Below, in pieces: positions 10,561 to 22,610 of a stretch of DNA of 64,000 nucleotides. The position numbers and the translations under genes were made by a program. This DNA is from Strigamia acuminata. Taxonomy: Eukaryota; Arthropoda; Chilopoda; Geophilomorpha; Linotaeniidae. Every line of letters begins with the position of its first letter. Position 1 is the stretch's first letter. Where the stretch lies: NCBI GenBank assembly GCA_949358305.1, contig OX442315.1, positions 11,930,427 through 11,994,426 of the forward strand. The letters run 5' to 3'. The notes beneath the pieces are model-generated. The model was not told where the DNA came from and made no database searches. It saw only the letters and a list, made by a program, of their open reading frames with translations.

Positions 10561-10970
10561 ACTCTGGCTCGTGTGGGTAAGAGGGGGACCAGTTCCTATT
10601 GGCCGAGCCTGTTTACTCCTAACTGTTGCCTTTATACTATCACCAGGAAATGTAGTTTTGTTGTGTTTTTAATTTGTTTGATTATTGTAATGGTTGAAAT
10701 GATGTTAATTGACTTTTATTTAATAATAAAATGTTTTAAAAAATCTTAAAGCAATGTTTTATGGTGTTATTTTTTCAAAATTCATGTGTGTTCAGTTCGT
10801 TCAGTTAATTGGTTGCTTTTTCAGGAAAGCAAGCAATTTTTGAAGTTTATGATTGATTGTTTTGTCTGGCAAGCGCTCAACATGTATTTTGGCCTATTTT
10901 TATGTATAACTACACCAGTGAAATGGCTCGGCCAATAGGAACTGGGTACCCACTTACGATGAGCCAGAGT
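10561..10970 (+). mobile_element. TA-flanked MITE, copy A (about 410 bp)
   Basis: Inverted ends ACTCTGGCTC...GAGCCAGAGT, with a second matched block of the TIR, CCTATTGGCCGAGCC against GGCTCGGCCAATAGG. The interior is AT-rich and non-coding, with AATAATAAAATGTTTT. Two other copies are at 22118 and 59368. The TA target typical of Tc1/mariner-like elements fits copies B and C; copy A differs by one base on the right. Confidence 0.85.
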
Positions 10971-11085
10971 ATTGGTAGAAGCGCTCGTGTTGAAATTGGG
11001 AGAAGCCAACTTAAAGTTATGCTGGGATTTCTAAGGGGCAGAAATTTCAAAGTTGAATAAATACATGAATGATGCACAAAACACT

Positions 11086-11306
11086 AGCGGCATTCAAAAA
11101 TAAAAATTTAATTTTAGTTTCAGTGTATTTTAAGTTTAAATTTTGATTTATTATAATAATTTTAATAAATATATCACGTATATATAATTATAATTATAAA
11201 TAAATAATTAATATAGTTTAGTTTAATAAATCGAAAAGGAAATGATGTCATTTTTGTTTTAAAATTGAAGTAAAACACACAATATTTTAATTTTTGAATG
11301 CGGCCA
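11086..11306 (+). mobile_element. GCATTCAAAAA-TIR MITE, copy 1 (about 220 bp)
   Basis: Ends carry CGGCATTCAAAAAT and its inverse ATTTTTGAATGCGG. Internal segment AATGATGTCATTTTTG and flanks match, in reverse orientation, the shorter copy at 45583. AT-rich and without coding capacity. Target duplication not resolved. Confidence 0.75.
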
Positions 11307-13085
11307 CTATAAATTTTTTTTCTTGACGAAACCAAGTCATAAATTTTCAGCTTAAATATAGTGAACTGACAAAAAAATTTTCCTATTCAAGAAGATTGTC
11401 GCACCCAAAAAGGTATGCCGTTGACCCTCTGAGGGTTAACTGCTTGCAATTATTGTTAGAGCTTTCGGCTATCGAAGTTTCATTTACGTCTTTAATAACT
11501 ATCAGTTTTGGTAAGAGACATGTCTCCTTAAAAGATGACAGATATATCCACAATCACTTTAAACTGGGCTTTGTGTGGTTTTTCCAGTTCTTGGTGCAAA
11601 TGCAAGGCTAGGTCCATCAAAAAGCCATTCCGGAGATGCCGTTGGGGTCATGATGGTGGTAAATCAAACGGCAATCAATCAACTTTGCTCTTTGTGACTC
11701 ACCATCTCGTGATCCGAAGATCTATAGGGGGCAAATGAAGTGTCCGGGTAAAACGTCTTGCTGGCCACAGTAAACTGTGTGGGGCTTATAGAGTTTGGTT
11801 TATGGGAAGATAATCTGTCTCAATAGTTGTCCTCTTGATTTTATGGTTTCGCACGATTGTAGTCCGTATTTTGCCAATTATAATGCAAATGAATAGAGAT
11901 GTGACAAATTTGTTGATGGGAGTAAATAGGAAGTTGGATGGGGAAGACCTAGTGCTGATTTCAAAAGTGACCTTCAAGGCTGTCTTCAAGGTCATTCATC
12001 TGGCAACTTTTAAACTATTAGAGATACAGCAAAATTTTTAATTAGAAAGTTGTAGAGCATGGTCGAATTAGTCTAAAAACATTCATTTTGTTTGAATGAT
12101 TTGATTAGGTTTAACAAAAAATGAACCATATGGTTTATCGAGCGACAACGAGCCGCGCTCATCATTTTGCCATTTACCGCAAACTTGTTTTTCTTCAGCT
12201 TGAAGTCTGAATGTGGAAAAAAGAATTTAGGTGTTTTGGAATGCATTGTATTAACTTGTGCAACTTTTTTTTTTGTTAATGTTGGTTTTGTTATTTGAAT
12301 ATCTCCAGAAAAGGGCAAGGAATTTGTGCTATCAAGTAAATTCTTGGTAATTTTTCCCTCTCTGCTCATGGGGCTGAATTTTGCTTCCAGTTTTGCACAT
12401 TTTCACCGAAATGAATTATCGCTGACTCAAATTGCCTTTATATTACTTCCGACATCAATATTGATAGCGATAAAAAGGAAACATGATTGGAGTGGAATGG
12501 GAAGTCATTATTTCCAATCTCTTTCCTCTTCGAAAAAAAAAATTTCCAAAAAAAAATTATTTTTTAAAATATCTCCCAACATTCCTCAGTTTAATCAATC
12601 CAGGTGGGTTTAAGTAATTTCCACACATGTTTGAAGTTCCACTGAAACCGGCTACACACATGACGTCAGTTGGGGTAATTTTCATTTTCTTCTCGAGGCA
12701 AATCAGCCCATAGCTTCCCAAAAGTAAAATGGGATTATATCCACAAACTCCGTACAGCAAAGCCGCGGAAAGCCGTGCTCCAACGAATACCGGCTTATAG
12801 CGCGGCTCAACGTGCCTTGTGCTTCTTAATTGCAGTCGTGGTGGAAGTTTATCCAGTGTAGCTTCATCCCTACCCTGCCTCTGCTAGTTTTGCTTCTGCT
12901 GACGGTGTAGGGTTGACATTTTTCCCTGCACTTCTTGCGGTAAAGCTTGCTCTGTGGATTTTTTTTCTTTTTAGTATTTTCCAAGATACTATAAGCAGTG
13001 TTATGATGTTGGAGGTTTCGGGGTTTGGATTGGGTGGAGTTTGATGTAATCCGATTATGTTTACAAGCTTTGAAAAGAGACTGGG
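11307..13085. other. Intronic sequence, no gene
   Basis: No ORF with recognisable features, RNA gene or repeat array was found. Confidence 0.35.
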
Positions 13086-13771
13086 AATCCATGTTAGTTT
13101 TGTTAGCAGTGTAACTGGTTTGGATTTTTCGTTACGCAATGATTAAGTTGTTGAATTTTTTATAAAGGAAAAGGTATGCATTTTTAAAATTCTGTCTGGG
13201 CAAACATAGACGCTACAAACTCATAAGTTAACTGGATAAAAGTAGAAGGAAATAAAGCATCGCCTTTGGAAGCTGAAAGTTTCAAATTTTGTTGTTTCCA
13301 GTTCACTTTTGAATTCATAACTCGACTGGAAAAAAACAAAAGATAGCAGCACCATATTTGCTCGTTGGGAAGGCCGAAGTGTCTTTTTTTTCGGTCTACT
13401 TTTTAATTCACAACTCAACTGGAAATAGAATCCATGTTAGTTTTGTTAGCATGTAACTGGTTTGGATTGGATTTTTCGTTACGCAATGATTAAGTTGTTG
13501 AATTTTTTATAAAGGAAATGTTATGCATTTTTAAAATTCTGTCTGGGCAAACATAGACGCTACAAACTCATAAGCTAACTGGATAAAAGTAGAAGGAAAT
13601 AAAGCATCGCTTTTGGAAGCTGAAAGTTTCAAATTTTGTTGTTTCCAGTTCACTTTTGAATTCATAACTCGACTGGAAAAAACAAAAGATAGCAGCACCA
13701 TATTGTCTGATGGGAAAGGCAAATTTTTTTTTCCAGTTTACTTTTTAATTCACAACTCAACTGGAAATAGA
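13086..13771 (+). repeat. 342-bp tandem segmental duplication
   Basis: Copy 1 (13086-13428) and copy 2 (13429-13771) run in parallel from ATCCATGTTAGTTTTGTTAGC to CACAACTCAACTGGAAATAG with few differences: small indels, and loss of a segment near GCTCGTTGGGAAGG in copy 2. Neither copy has a convincing exon. Confidence 0.9.
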
Positions 13772-13794
13772 AAAAACCCTCAAACCAGCACTAC

Positions 13795-14060
13795 AATATT
13801 TGTAGTGGGAAGCCGGAAGTTGCACCTTGTCAATTTCTACCGAAAGCGGTTAATTTGCATCGGTTATTCGCGCCGCTTTAATTAAGAGCTTAAGTGTTAA
13901 TTATGAAACGGCAAAAGCAGAAAAGTTTTAAACGAGGAGTTTGCACAATAAAAGAGAATGGCGCCCAATTGCGTTTTTAGTGCGCCTTAAAAAGAATTGC
14001 GAGGCAATGCTTGCACTTTATGGCGCAATTTCCTCTTTTTCTTTAAAAAAAATTGCACAC
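13795..14060. promoter_or_regulatory. Candidate intronic enhancer-like segment
   Basis: An island of balanced composition in AT-rich DNA. It contains ATTTGCAT (POU octamer) near 13853 and homeodomain-type TTAATTAAG nearby. No ORF explains it. Regulatory function is inference from composition and motifs only. Confidence 0.25.
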
Positions 14061-14569
14061 GAGGTTTGTTGTGGGAATTCAAATTACATCGTACAGATGT
14101 TAACGATTATTGTTGCATAACTAATGACAATGATATCGGAAAGGTGTGATGTATTGGCCTGGGGAAAGCTGTGTTTAACGAGTTGTCGGTTTGAAGCATA
14201 ATGAGAGTGTACATTGTTGGGTGTTGTAGTTTTTGGTGCTTTATGCTGATTTGGGTTTTATGTTGACATTCCATTAAGCCGTGAGGTGAAATCTTCACCC
14301 CATTTGTTTTTATGTTTCAGGGAAGGTTTATTTCAATTGTTAAACAATTGCATAAAACATGAGAAGCACGCTTTATTACTCTTGGTCTGTTGCTGACACA
14401 ACTGTAACAATAATACTTTAATGGTGGGGATTGTTGGGCGTAATTTCCGGAAACGGCGTCGACTTTTCATTTATTGTTAGAGCAATGGGAAGTTATGTGG
14501 GGTAAAGAATCTGGTAGTTTTTTGTTGTTTACGTTTTGCGTACTTAAATTTTGCTAAATCGAAAGTTAA

Positions 14570-15535
14570 CAACAATTGAGGCAGTTTTAACAATATTGAA
14601 GCAGTTTAACAAGAATTCAATTTGGAACAGTTTAACAATAACACAATTATATAACAGTTTAACAATAATCCAATTATATAACAGTTTAACAATAACGCAA
14701 TTATATAACAGTTTAACAATAATCCAATTATATAACAGTTTAACAATAACCCAATTATATAATAGTTTAACAACAATTGAAATGGTTTTAACAATGATTG
14801 AAACTGTTTTCGTGACGATTGAAATGGTTTTAACAATTATTGAAACGGTTTTAACAATCATTGAAACGGTTTTAACAATCATTGAAACGGTTTTAACAAT
14901 CATTGAAACGGTTTTAACAATCATTGAAACGGTTTTAACAATCATTGAAACGGTTTTAACAATCATTGAAACGGTTTTAACAATGATTGAAACGGTTTTA
15001 ACAATGATTGAAACGGTTTTAACAATGATTGAAACGGTTTTAACAATGATTGAAACGGTTTTAACAATGATTGAAACTGTTTTAATGACGATTGAAACTG
15101 TTTTAATGACGATTGAAACGGTTTGAATGACGATTGAAGTGGTTTTAACAATGATTGATACGGTTTTAACAATGATTGATACGGTTTTAACAATGATCGA
15201 AACTGTTTTAACAGTTTTACTCAACAGTTTTGATAACAATTGTTTTACACAACAGTTTTGACAAGAATTGTTTTACACAACAGTTTTGACAAGAACTGTT
15301 TTACACAACAGTTTTGACAACAATTGTTTTACACAACAGTTTTGACAACAATTGTTTTACACAACAGTTTTGACAACAATTGAATTTGAAACAGTTTTGA
15401 CAACAATTGAATTTTAAACAGTTTTCACAACAATTGATTTTGAAACAGTTTTGACAACAATTGAATTTTAAACAGTTTTCACAACAATTGAATTTTAAAC
15501 AGTTTTCACAACAATTGAATTTTAAACAGCTTTGG
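14570..15535 (+). repeat. Chain of four related minisatellites (CAGTTTTAACAATAATTG core)
   Basis: Four adjacent arrays share one core but differ in period: 27 bp (CAGTTTAACAATAATCCAAT plus TATATAA, 14630-14770), 21 bp (TTTTAACAATCATTGAAACGG, 14771-15210), about 28 bp (TTTTACACAACAGTTTTGAC plus AACAATTG, 15215-15370) and 27 bp (AATTTTAAACAGTTTTCACA plus ACAATTG, 15370-15530). The 21-bp block is in phase with codons and yields long artefact ORFs on both strands. Confidence 0.9.
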
Positions 15536-17700
15536 TATTTGGTGCATTCCTGAAATAATATATGCAGTCATTGTCAATGCACACTTGCAACAATTGTTTC
15601 ACCCCGCTCTTAAACAACATCACCTTTAACAAGAAAAATTTAATAAGTGTCACGCATCAACAAAACAATTATCTTGGTCACACAACAATAAACTGTCCGC
15701 TGAGTTTTTTTCCCTCCTCATTCTCTTCTGTTTTTATCAGTTACAACAATATTGTCGTCTGTGACAAATTCCATTTCTCCTGACACTCACTCCAACACAA
15801 ACACTGCACTTCACTGTTGATAAATGTTCTATTGATAATGATAACATTGTCCACAGAAAGAGTTAAAGTTTCACCTTTTGCACTTCATCAAGATGATTTC
15901 TTCTTCTTCTTCTCGGCCTTTTACACACACTTTTTTCTCTCCCACTTTTTCCCCTTTTTCTTTATTTATTCAAGCTGACAAATAAAAGCATTTTTGTTTC
16001 TTCTCCACTTTTTATTTTTATTTTTCCGCTCTTGCGATGGAGACGCGGGCGTTCGTGCGTGCCGGTGATATGCAGGATTTGAATTTCTTCGAATTCGGGG
16101 TGAAACGTGATGGATAATATGAGAGAAAATAATCACGTGAATTATTTACTGTGGGAGAATTCGGTTGAAATGGCGATTGAATTTTTTTTTTTTTATTTAT
16201 TTATTTTTACTTTTTGGAAAGTCAATAATTGAGTTTTCTGATCGAATGGTCGTTTGATGTTTGGTTTAAATTTGATTTTTTTTTTTGGAGATATAGTACG
16301 GAGTATTTTTTATTTGAAATAAATTTGATTTTTATTTGAAATTCCCTTTGCATAAAAAAAATTATTACATTGTTGTTTACAAAATTCCACTGAATTATTA
16401 AGCCTACCGCTTGACTGCATGCACATGCAGCCAACTTATCACCAAAAATTATTTTGTTAATGTGTGCATGTTCATTCATTGTCACATTTGTTTGGCTGAT
16501 TACAATCATTTGTTGACTGTTATGAGTATCCAATAAGGATGCACTGCAGATGTTGGTATTCGGCAGAAATATCGCCAAACTGCAATATCGCATTCGCATT
16601 CGCTTCAAAGAGTAATCGCACAAGCCTATTTTCTTCTATGCCTTTTTTGCTTATTATTGAGATCTAAGGAAGCTATTGATTTCTTTGACTATCTGAGTAT
16701 GTTTTAATATTAAAAGTAGGGTTTTGCCAACTAAGCATGTTTGTTACTTGTTGTCATCCCAGAATACAGCGCGGCTGTATATTATATGGCGCCATCGGTG
16801 ACAAAACACACTAAACATGTGTCCATGTTATTCTTGGTTTATGCTAACAGTGTTTATTGACAGGGGAAAATGCTTTGGTTTGCACTTTCTGTTTGCAAGG
16901 GTCTATTGCAACATTTAGATTAGGTTAGGTTGGGATCATGTGTTTGTACCATTGAAAACAAAAAGATATTGGGTTAGAGTTGTATCACAAGGTGCTGAGG
17001 TAATTAGTTTTAACTTTTTCAAAAACAGAGTGTAATTGCATTATTTCCATCATTTGGAGTTTCAAAATTTTGTCTGGAAAAATGTAATTTAATTCGCTTG
17101 CCCCGGCAAAGGTGAAAAGTGTAGAAAACATGTAAATACAGTTGATGTTGTTAGGATTAATCCAATTAGCTTATTGGATATTTTGCAACTTGCTAAGGTT
17201 CTCTCAAGGTGAATAAGATTTTGACTCTTGAAGATGGTTATGAGGTTGAACCTGTCTATGAAGACCACTTAGAGCCGAAAGTGGTTGTTTTGGCCGGTGG
17301 TTGTCCGACAACTGTAGATATTTTTACTTAAAGGCAATATGTATTGTGTGCTTTCACTTTCTTTGTTTATGTTTCTGCTTTCCTCAGGGTTTTTATAAAA
17401 GTGTTTTTATTTATTGGTGTTGCGCCCGTAGATCATTTTTTTTTTCTTCTGCAAAACGTTTTTGGAAATCGATTTCTGATTGTTCTTCATACCTCAAGGA
17501 GTGATTTGTCAGTGTTGGACAGTCTCTCATTAATTTTATCGTGAATTAGATATCATAATTTCTTGTAGATTTTTTGATTAAAACAAATTAGAAATTCTTT
17601 GGTTACAAATGATCAGTAATTATTTATCTGAGAGGACGTGTGACATATCCAATCTCATTTAAGCCTGAAAAATGACAAAGACAAAAACAACAATTATTTT
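15536..17700. other. Intronic sequence, no gene
   Basis: Contains pyrimidine-rich stretches (15890-16000), a CpG-richer patch at 16030-16100 and AGGTTAGGTT at about 16921. The - strand ORF at 16222-16623 has no recognisable domain. Confidence 0.3.
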
Positions 17701-17719
17701 TAAAAGGTAATAAATAGAA

Positions 17720-18260
17720 AAAAATTGGGAAAAAATGGTAACAATGGTAAAAGTGGTTTTTCGTGGTAAGAGTGGTACAAGTGGTACAAGTGGTATAAGT
17801 GGTATAAGTTGTATAAGTGGTATAAGTTGTATAAGTGGTTAAAGTGGTAAAAATGACAAAAATGATAAAAATGATAAAAATACAAAAATGATAAAATGAT
17901 AAAAATGATAAAAATGATAAAATGATAAAAATGATAAAATGATAAAAATGATAAAATGATAAAAATGATAAAAATGCAAAAATGATAAAAATGATAAAAA
18001 TACAAAAATGATAAAAATGATGAAAATGACAAAAATGATAAAAATGATGAAAATGATAAAAATGATAAAAATACAAAAATGATAAAAATGATAAAAATAC
18101 AAAAATGATAAAAATGATAAAAATACAAAAATGATAAAAATGATAAAAATACAAAAATGATAAAAATGATAAAAATGATAAAATTTGTTTACCGTAAGTG
18201 GTATAAGTGGTAAAAATGATAAAAATGATACAAAATGCAAAAATTGGTAAAAATGGTGCA
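17720..18260 (+). repeat. 9-bp minisatellite (AAAAATGAT / TATAAGTGG)
   Basis: A 9-bp periodic array has two flavours: GTGGTATAA repeats at 17765-17840 and again at 18196-18215, and AAAATGATA repeats in between with ATACAAAAATGAT variants. The period is a multiple of three, hence long artefact - strand ORFs of Phe, His, Tyr and Leu. Confidence 0.92.
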
Positions 18261-19790
18261 AAAAATGATTAAAAAACGGTAAATATTGTGAAAATATTTG
18301 TGGAGAATGGAAAAAATGTTAAAAAATGATAAAAACATATACGTATATAAACAAGAAATGGCTGACTAAACTGACAAAATCACAACTACTACCATGAAAA
18401 ACCTGTAGTAATTAGCAGTCGTTTGCAAAGAATCCTTTAAGTTGTAATTATTTCTTGCATTCATTGTTTACAAAGAAAAAAAACCTTTTTGATTAGGTTC
18501 TTTAGCTGGTTCGTAATTATATCCACTAATGCACGAGTCTTGAATAAAATAAAGTGAGCACAAGATACTTTTATCTCTTAGCATTTGGCCTCTTGTTTAA
18601 GGTGGAACTCTTGTCCCCATCGTCCTTCCAGTGTTGAAATTAAAAACCACACTAGACTTATTTGTTGTTGCTGGGTTATAGAAGTCTTAGAACACTAAAC
18701 TAAGGGTTAAAGAACTCAGTTTACTCTCAGTACAACACATGTTTGGGACAAGAATGAAAAATTTTCATTAGTTCTAGGCTTTTAGCTTGGGCTGATATTG
18801 CCAACTTGAAACTTTATGACACCACTTTTAAGTTTTATGAAATAAATTTGACATTTTTTAACAACAAAAAACTTTAACAAAGTTAAAAATTAAAGTGAAA
18901 ATGAAGTGGGAAGACTCCTTTATTTTGTTTAACTTTATGCAAGAAGTTAGGGCACTTAAATGTCTTTAATTTTTATCTTTAACAAAAAAGGTTTATGTGA
19001 TTTAAAAATATGTATTGGGTTTCATGAGAATGCATTTTAAAATGCATCTTTTTTCAATTGTATTATGAAATCTATTATTTAATGTACAATTAATATAAAT
19101 ATAATTTTTTTTATTTTTTTATTTTTATTTTTTTGCATAAAATGGAATTTTTGGTGCATATTTTATCCGCATATTTCTTCGACAACCGCAAAGTGCCTAT
19201 AATAACGGTCGAGAAAAGGGACTTCGCTCGATTGTTCAGGGAACCAATCACAAAGGAAGGCTATTCAAAAATGGGCCAATTACAGTGAAATAATTGAAAA
19301 ACTCCTGCAAGTGATATCATATATCTATTGGTTGTCTGTGCTTTTATCAATCCCAGGGTTTGGTGGCTTTGGCCTTAAAGGTGATGCTCTGCTCGGGCTT
19401 GTATACAACCGGTGTCGGTTGGGGATTAGTCCAAGCTTTTGGAGAGCCATGAGAGCCATGTGACTCTATTCTCATTCTTCTTCACAACAAGGGGGCTGTA
19501 GAGCGCCATCTAGTGATGCTTAAAGTGGGGCATGAACTGTGGAACAAGCACTCTTCCTGGGTGTGCTTTATCCCCATATTCCATGGAAATAGCATTTGGA
19601 ATATCAAATCCTCCAACAATAACTTTTGGAATAAAGTAGACATTCTTATTAAATCAAGTAACTCAACAAACACATGTTTTGGTAGAGATCAGCTTTCTCC
19701 ATTGCCTGTATGTGTGTATGATACCAACAGACAAGATAAAGTCAAAATTGCAGCCAAGTGTGTTTTGGTCAATTTAAATAATATTGTGTA
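18261..19790. other. Intronic sequence with one 48-codon ORF
   Basis: A 48-codon ORF at 19142-19288 (starts MEFLVHILSAYFF, includes PIITVEKRDFARLFREP) reads as protein-like, but no family was recognised. A CTCF-like core is at 19502-19516. Otherwise no feature. Confidence 0.25.
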
Positions 19791-19794
19791 CCGT

Positions 19795-20256
19795 TTTAGA
19801 ATATTTTTGATAATTCTAGATCATTTTAGGCTGTTTTTGATAATTCTAGACCATTTTAGGCCGTTTTTGATAATCCTAGACTTTTTTACTGTTTTTAATA
19901 ATTCTAGACCATTTTAGACTTTTTTTTTTGATAATTCTAGACCATTTTAGACTCTTTTTTTGATAATTCTAAACCAATTTAGATTGTTTTCAAGTGTTGT
20001 AGACTAATTCAGACAATTTTAGGCCATTTTAGCTTTGTTTTAAACTGTTCAAGGCTATTTTAGATGATTTTGGACCATTTAAGATTGTTGTAGAGCCTTT
20101 AAAGCTGTTTTAGAGCATCGAAGACTATTTCAGAGCATCGAAGACTATTTCAGAGCATCGAAGACTGTTTTAGAGCATTTAAAACTGTTTTAGAGCATTT
20201 AAGACTGTTTTAGAACATTTAAGACTGTTTTAGAGCATTTAAGACTGTTTTAGATA
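19795..20256 (+). repeat. Minisatellite of TTTTAGAC-type units
   Basis: About 27-bp units (TTTTTGATAATTCTAGACCA) at 19800-19980 pass into 20-bp units (GAGCATTTAAGACTGTTTTA) at 20090-20255. The TTAA-flanked element at 20261 sits at the array's right edge. Confidence 0.85.
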
Positions 20257-20260
20257 TTAA

Positions 20261-20659
20261 AGGGTTTCAAAAATGATATGCTGAAAGCGCTGAAGTGATT
20301 ATGACGATTATTCTGCTGAAGCGATTATCGTGGACCTGTCACATGAATAGTCACTTCAGCACTTCAGGGCTAATGTATAATCGTCTGAAAAGGAGTTGTT
20401 AGTGCTGAAGAATGCTTAAACTGTTAAACTGCTTTAATGTTGTAGATTATTAAATAAATAAAAATAAATAATCAATTTAATTTTCCATAAAAAAAAATAA
20501 AAAATTTAAAAAAAATAAATAAAACAAAATAAAAAAAGGGAAAAAAAAAGTCATGTGACAAGCGAAACAATCACTTGGACCTGGGTCCTCAATAATGCAG
20601 TCATTGCGATTATTGGAACCATCACTTCAGCGCCTTCACCGTGTCATTTATGAAACCCT
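20261..20659 (+). mobile_element. TTAA-flanked nonautonomous transposon (399 bp)
   Basis: Ends AGGGTTTCA...TGAAACCCT are flanked on both sides by TTAA (20257-20260 and 20660-20663). Subterminal CACTTCAGCGC-type inverted motifs lie near both ends. TTAA duplication is the hallmark of piggyBac-type transposition. No coding capacity. Confidence 0.85.
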
Positions 20660-20663
20660 TTAA

Positions 20664-21720
20664 TATTTAGGTAATTTCAGCCCATTGCAGAGCACTTAGC
20701 ACTATTTGAGGTTATTTTTATACCATTTTGACCAAAATGCACATGGAAAGTGCAATCAAATTTTGAAATAAAACCAATAAAAAGCTCGTGCAAAGTGAAA
20801 TCTTATCGAGAATAATATTCGCAGCCATTAATATTGATAAAGCGGCAAAGTTTTCAGAACGTTTCCATCGGGTTTACGTGACCGCACCGCTTGCACAACA
20901 CATTGGATCACGTCTGTTGTTAGTCGTTCGCGGATTGTGGCAGGGGATTGTGGGATTATGACGTGCAGACACGAAATTAGGGCTAACCTATTGATGGACG
21001 CGCGCAAGAGTGTCAAATTTCGACTTTGCAGGAAATGAGGAGGAAAAAAGGAACTTTTTGTGGTATCCCTTTAAACCGCGCACAATTTTCAATTCCACCA
21101 GCAGAGTTCGCTGCAACGAGGTTCAATCTGGCGCACGTGCGACTCCTGCTACAATAACCATTTCATTGGACAAAAATTCCCAATGGATGCTTGGCTCAAA
21201 TATCGCACATCTCTCGTCCTCTCCTCATCTTTTCGACTAATGGGCTTCGTCTGTAGCGAGGCAAAAAGCCCCCGAATGGCTTACACAGAATTTTGCTTTT
21301 CGCTTCTTCTTTTTATCTCTTTTTGTCTGTCCTGTCTGTCCTTCTTTTCTCTCTCTCACTCTCTCTTCTTTTTATCTTCCATCTCCACTATTTCCTCTTT
21401 TTTTTTATATATATTTCTTTTTTTTTCTTCTCATTTATGTTCTTTTAAATGTTGCCCTTACATCTACTTGTGCAATTAGCCACCAGAGGGTTCTAATCAA
21501 ATTGGCATTGCAGGCAAGGCAACATTGAGTTTTGCCTGCTTGTAAATGGGTTTGTGAATTTTCTTTCCTCGTCTTGGAAGGGAGTTTTTTTTAATGAGTT
21601 TTTAAAGATGAGTTGGGGACAGGGTGTGCAAGTAGCCGCTAACGGCAGCAATGGAAGTTTATTCGTGTAACATCCGTCGTTGAGGATATTTATGAAAAGG
21701 GGAATTTACCGGTGTGGGAG
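20664..21720. other. Intronic sequence, partly GC-balanced
   Basis: 20825-21240 has balanced composition with CpGs and may be a conserved non-coding or regulatory patch. The ORFs there are short and unrecognised. 21295-21450 is pyrimidine-rich (CTCTCTCTCACTCTCTCTTC). Confidence 0.3.
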
Positions 21721-21739
21721 TGGATGGATGCCATCCGGA

Positions 21740-22610
21740 CTACGGGTTGTCCAGATAGCGCCGGACGCACGACACGTTGATAGAAAATGACTTCGAGAGA
21801 CTGTTTGATGGTTTATTGCCTTTTATTCAGTCTAGGGGTCAGTGTCTTATGTCTTTTTTCATTGCTGAAGCCAAATTGTCACGACGCATCTGTGTCTAAG
21901 TACTGACCATATGGTCAGGAGACTGCGGGCAGTGTGGTTGGATTGCCATTGTTTGCTCTATACAAGGACCCCACTGAGCTTGCCTTAGAACATCTGCGTT
22001 ACCGTTACTGTTAGACAGATGTACCGGTTCAGTCGAACTCCCTGCCTGACAACTTTGGAGAGTCACCATACAAGAGTGAAGAAAAGAACCAAGATGCTTG
22101 TCTTGTGGCGATACTATACTCTGGCTCATCGTAAGAGGGGGACCAGTTCCTATTGGCCGAGCCTGTTTACTCCTAACTGTTGCCTTTATACTACCACCAG
22201 GAAATGTAGTTTTGTTGTGTTTTTAATTTGTTTGATTATTGTAAAGGTTGGAATGATGTGAATTGACTTTTATTTAATAATAAAATGTTTTAAAAAATCT
22301 TAAAGCAATGTTTTATGCTGTTATTCTTTCAAAATATATGTTTGTTTAGTTTGTTCAGTTTATTGGTTGCTTTGTCAGGAAAGCAAGCAATTTTTGAATT
22401 CTATGATTGATTGTTTTGTCTGGCAAGCACTCAACATGTATTTTGGTCTACTTTTATGTATACCTACACCAGTGAAATGGCTCGGCCAATAGGAACTGGT
22501 CCCCCTCTTTTGATGAGCCAGAGTATAAGCGGGCCATCTGGGATCTGTTGCTCCGTGTCGAAAACCGGTCGCACCGTCAAGCATTTCTAACGTCATTTGG
22601 AAAGAATGTT
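21740..22610 (-). mobile_element. Solo LTR remnant (copy 2), split by a MITE
   Basis: The reverse complement matches the sequence at 50030-50540: AAGCATCTTGGTT, GACTGAATAAAA, CATTTTCTAT and GACCGGTTT occur in the same order. Its AATAAA is at 21822-21827 on the - strand. It lacks about 150 bp, including the TATA box, relative to copy 1, and MITE copy B (22118-22524) lies inside it. Limits are approximate; the superfamily is unknown. Confidence 0.7.
22118..22524 (+). mobile_element. TA-flanked MITE, copy B (407 bp), nested in LTR copy 2
   Basis: Ends ACTCTGGCTCATC...GATGAGCCAGAGT, preceded by TAT and followed by ATA, consistent with a TA target. The interior closely matches copy A at 10561. 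Confidence 0.88.

Noticed and set aside
14544-15239. 231-codon - strand repeat protein with Val-Lys-Thr-Val-Ser-Ile units
   Set aside because: The 21-bp minisatellite is in phase with codons; both strands are open and there is no start context or splice support.
17624-18261. Phe/His/Tyr-rich ORFs on the - strand
   Set aside because: Artefact of the 9-bp array.
19142-19288. 48-codon ORF as a real gene
   Set aside because: Protein-like composition but too short, no recognised family and no splice or promoter evidence.
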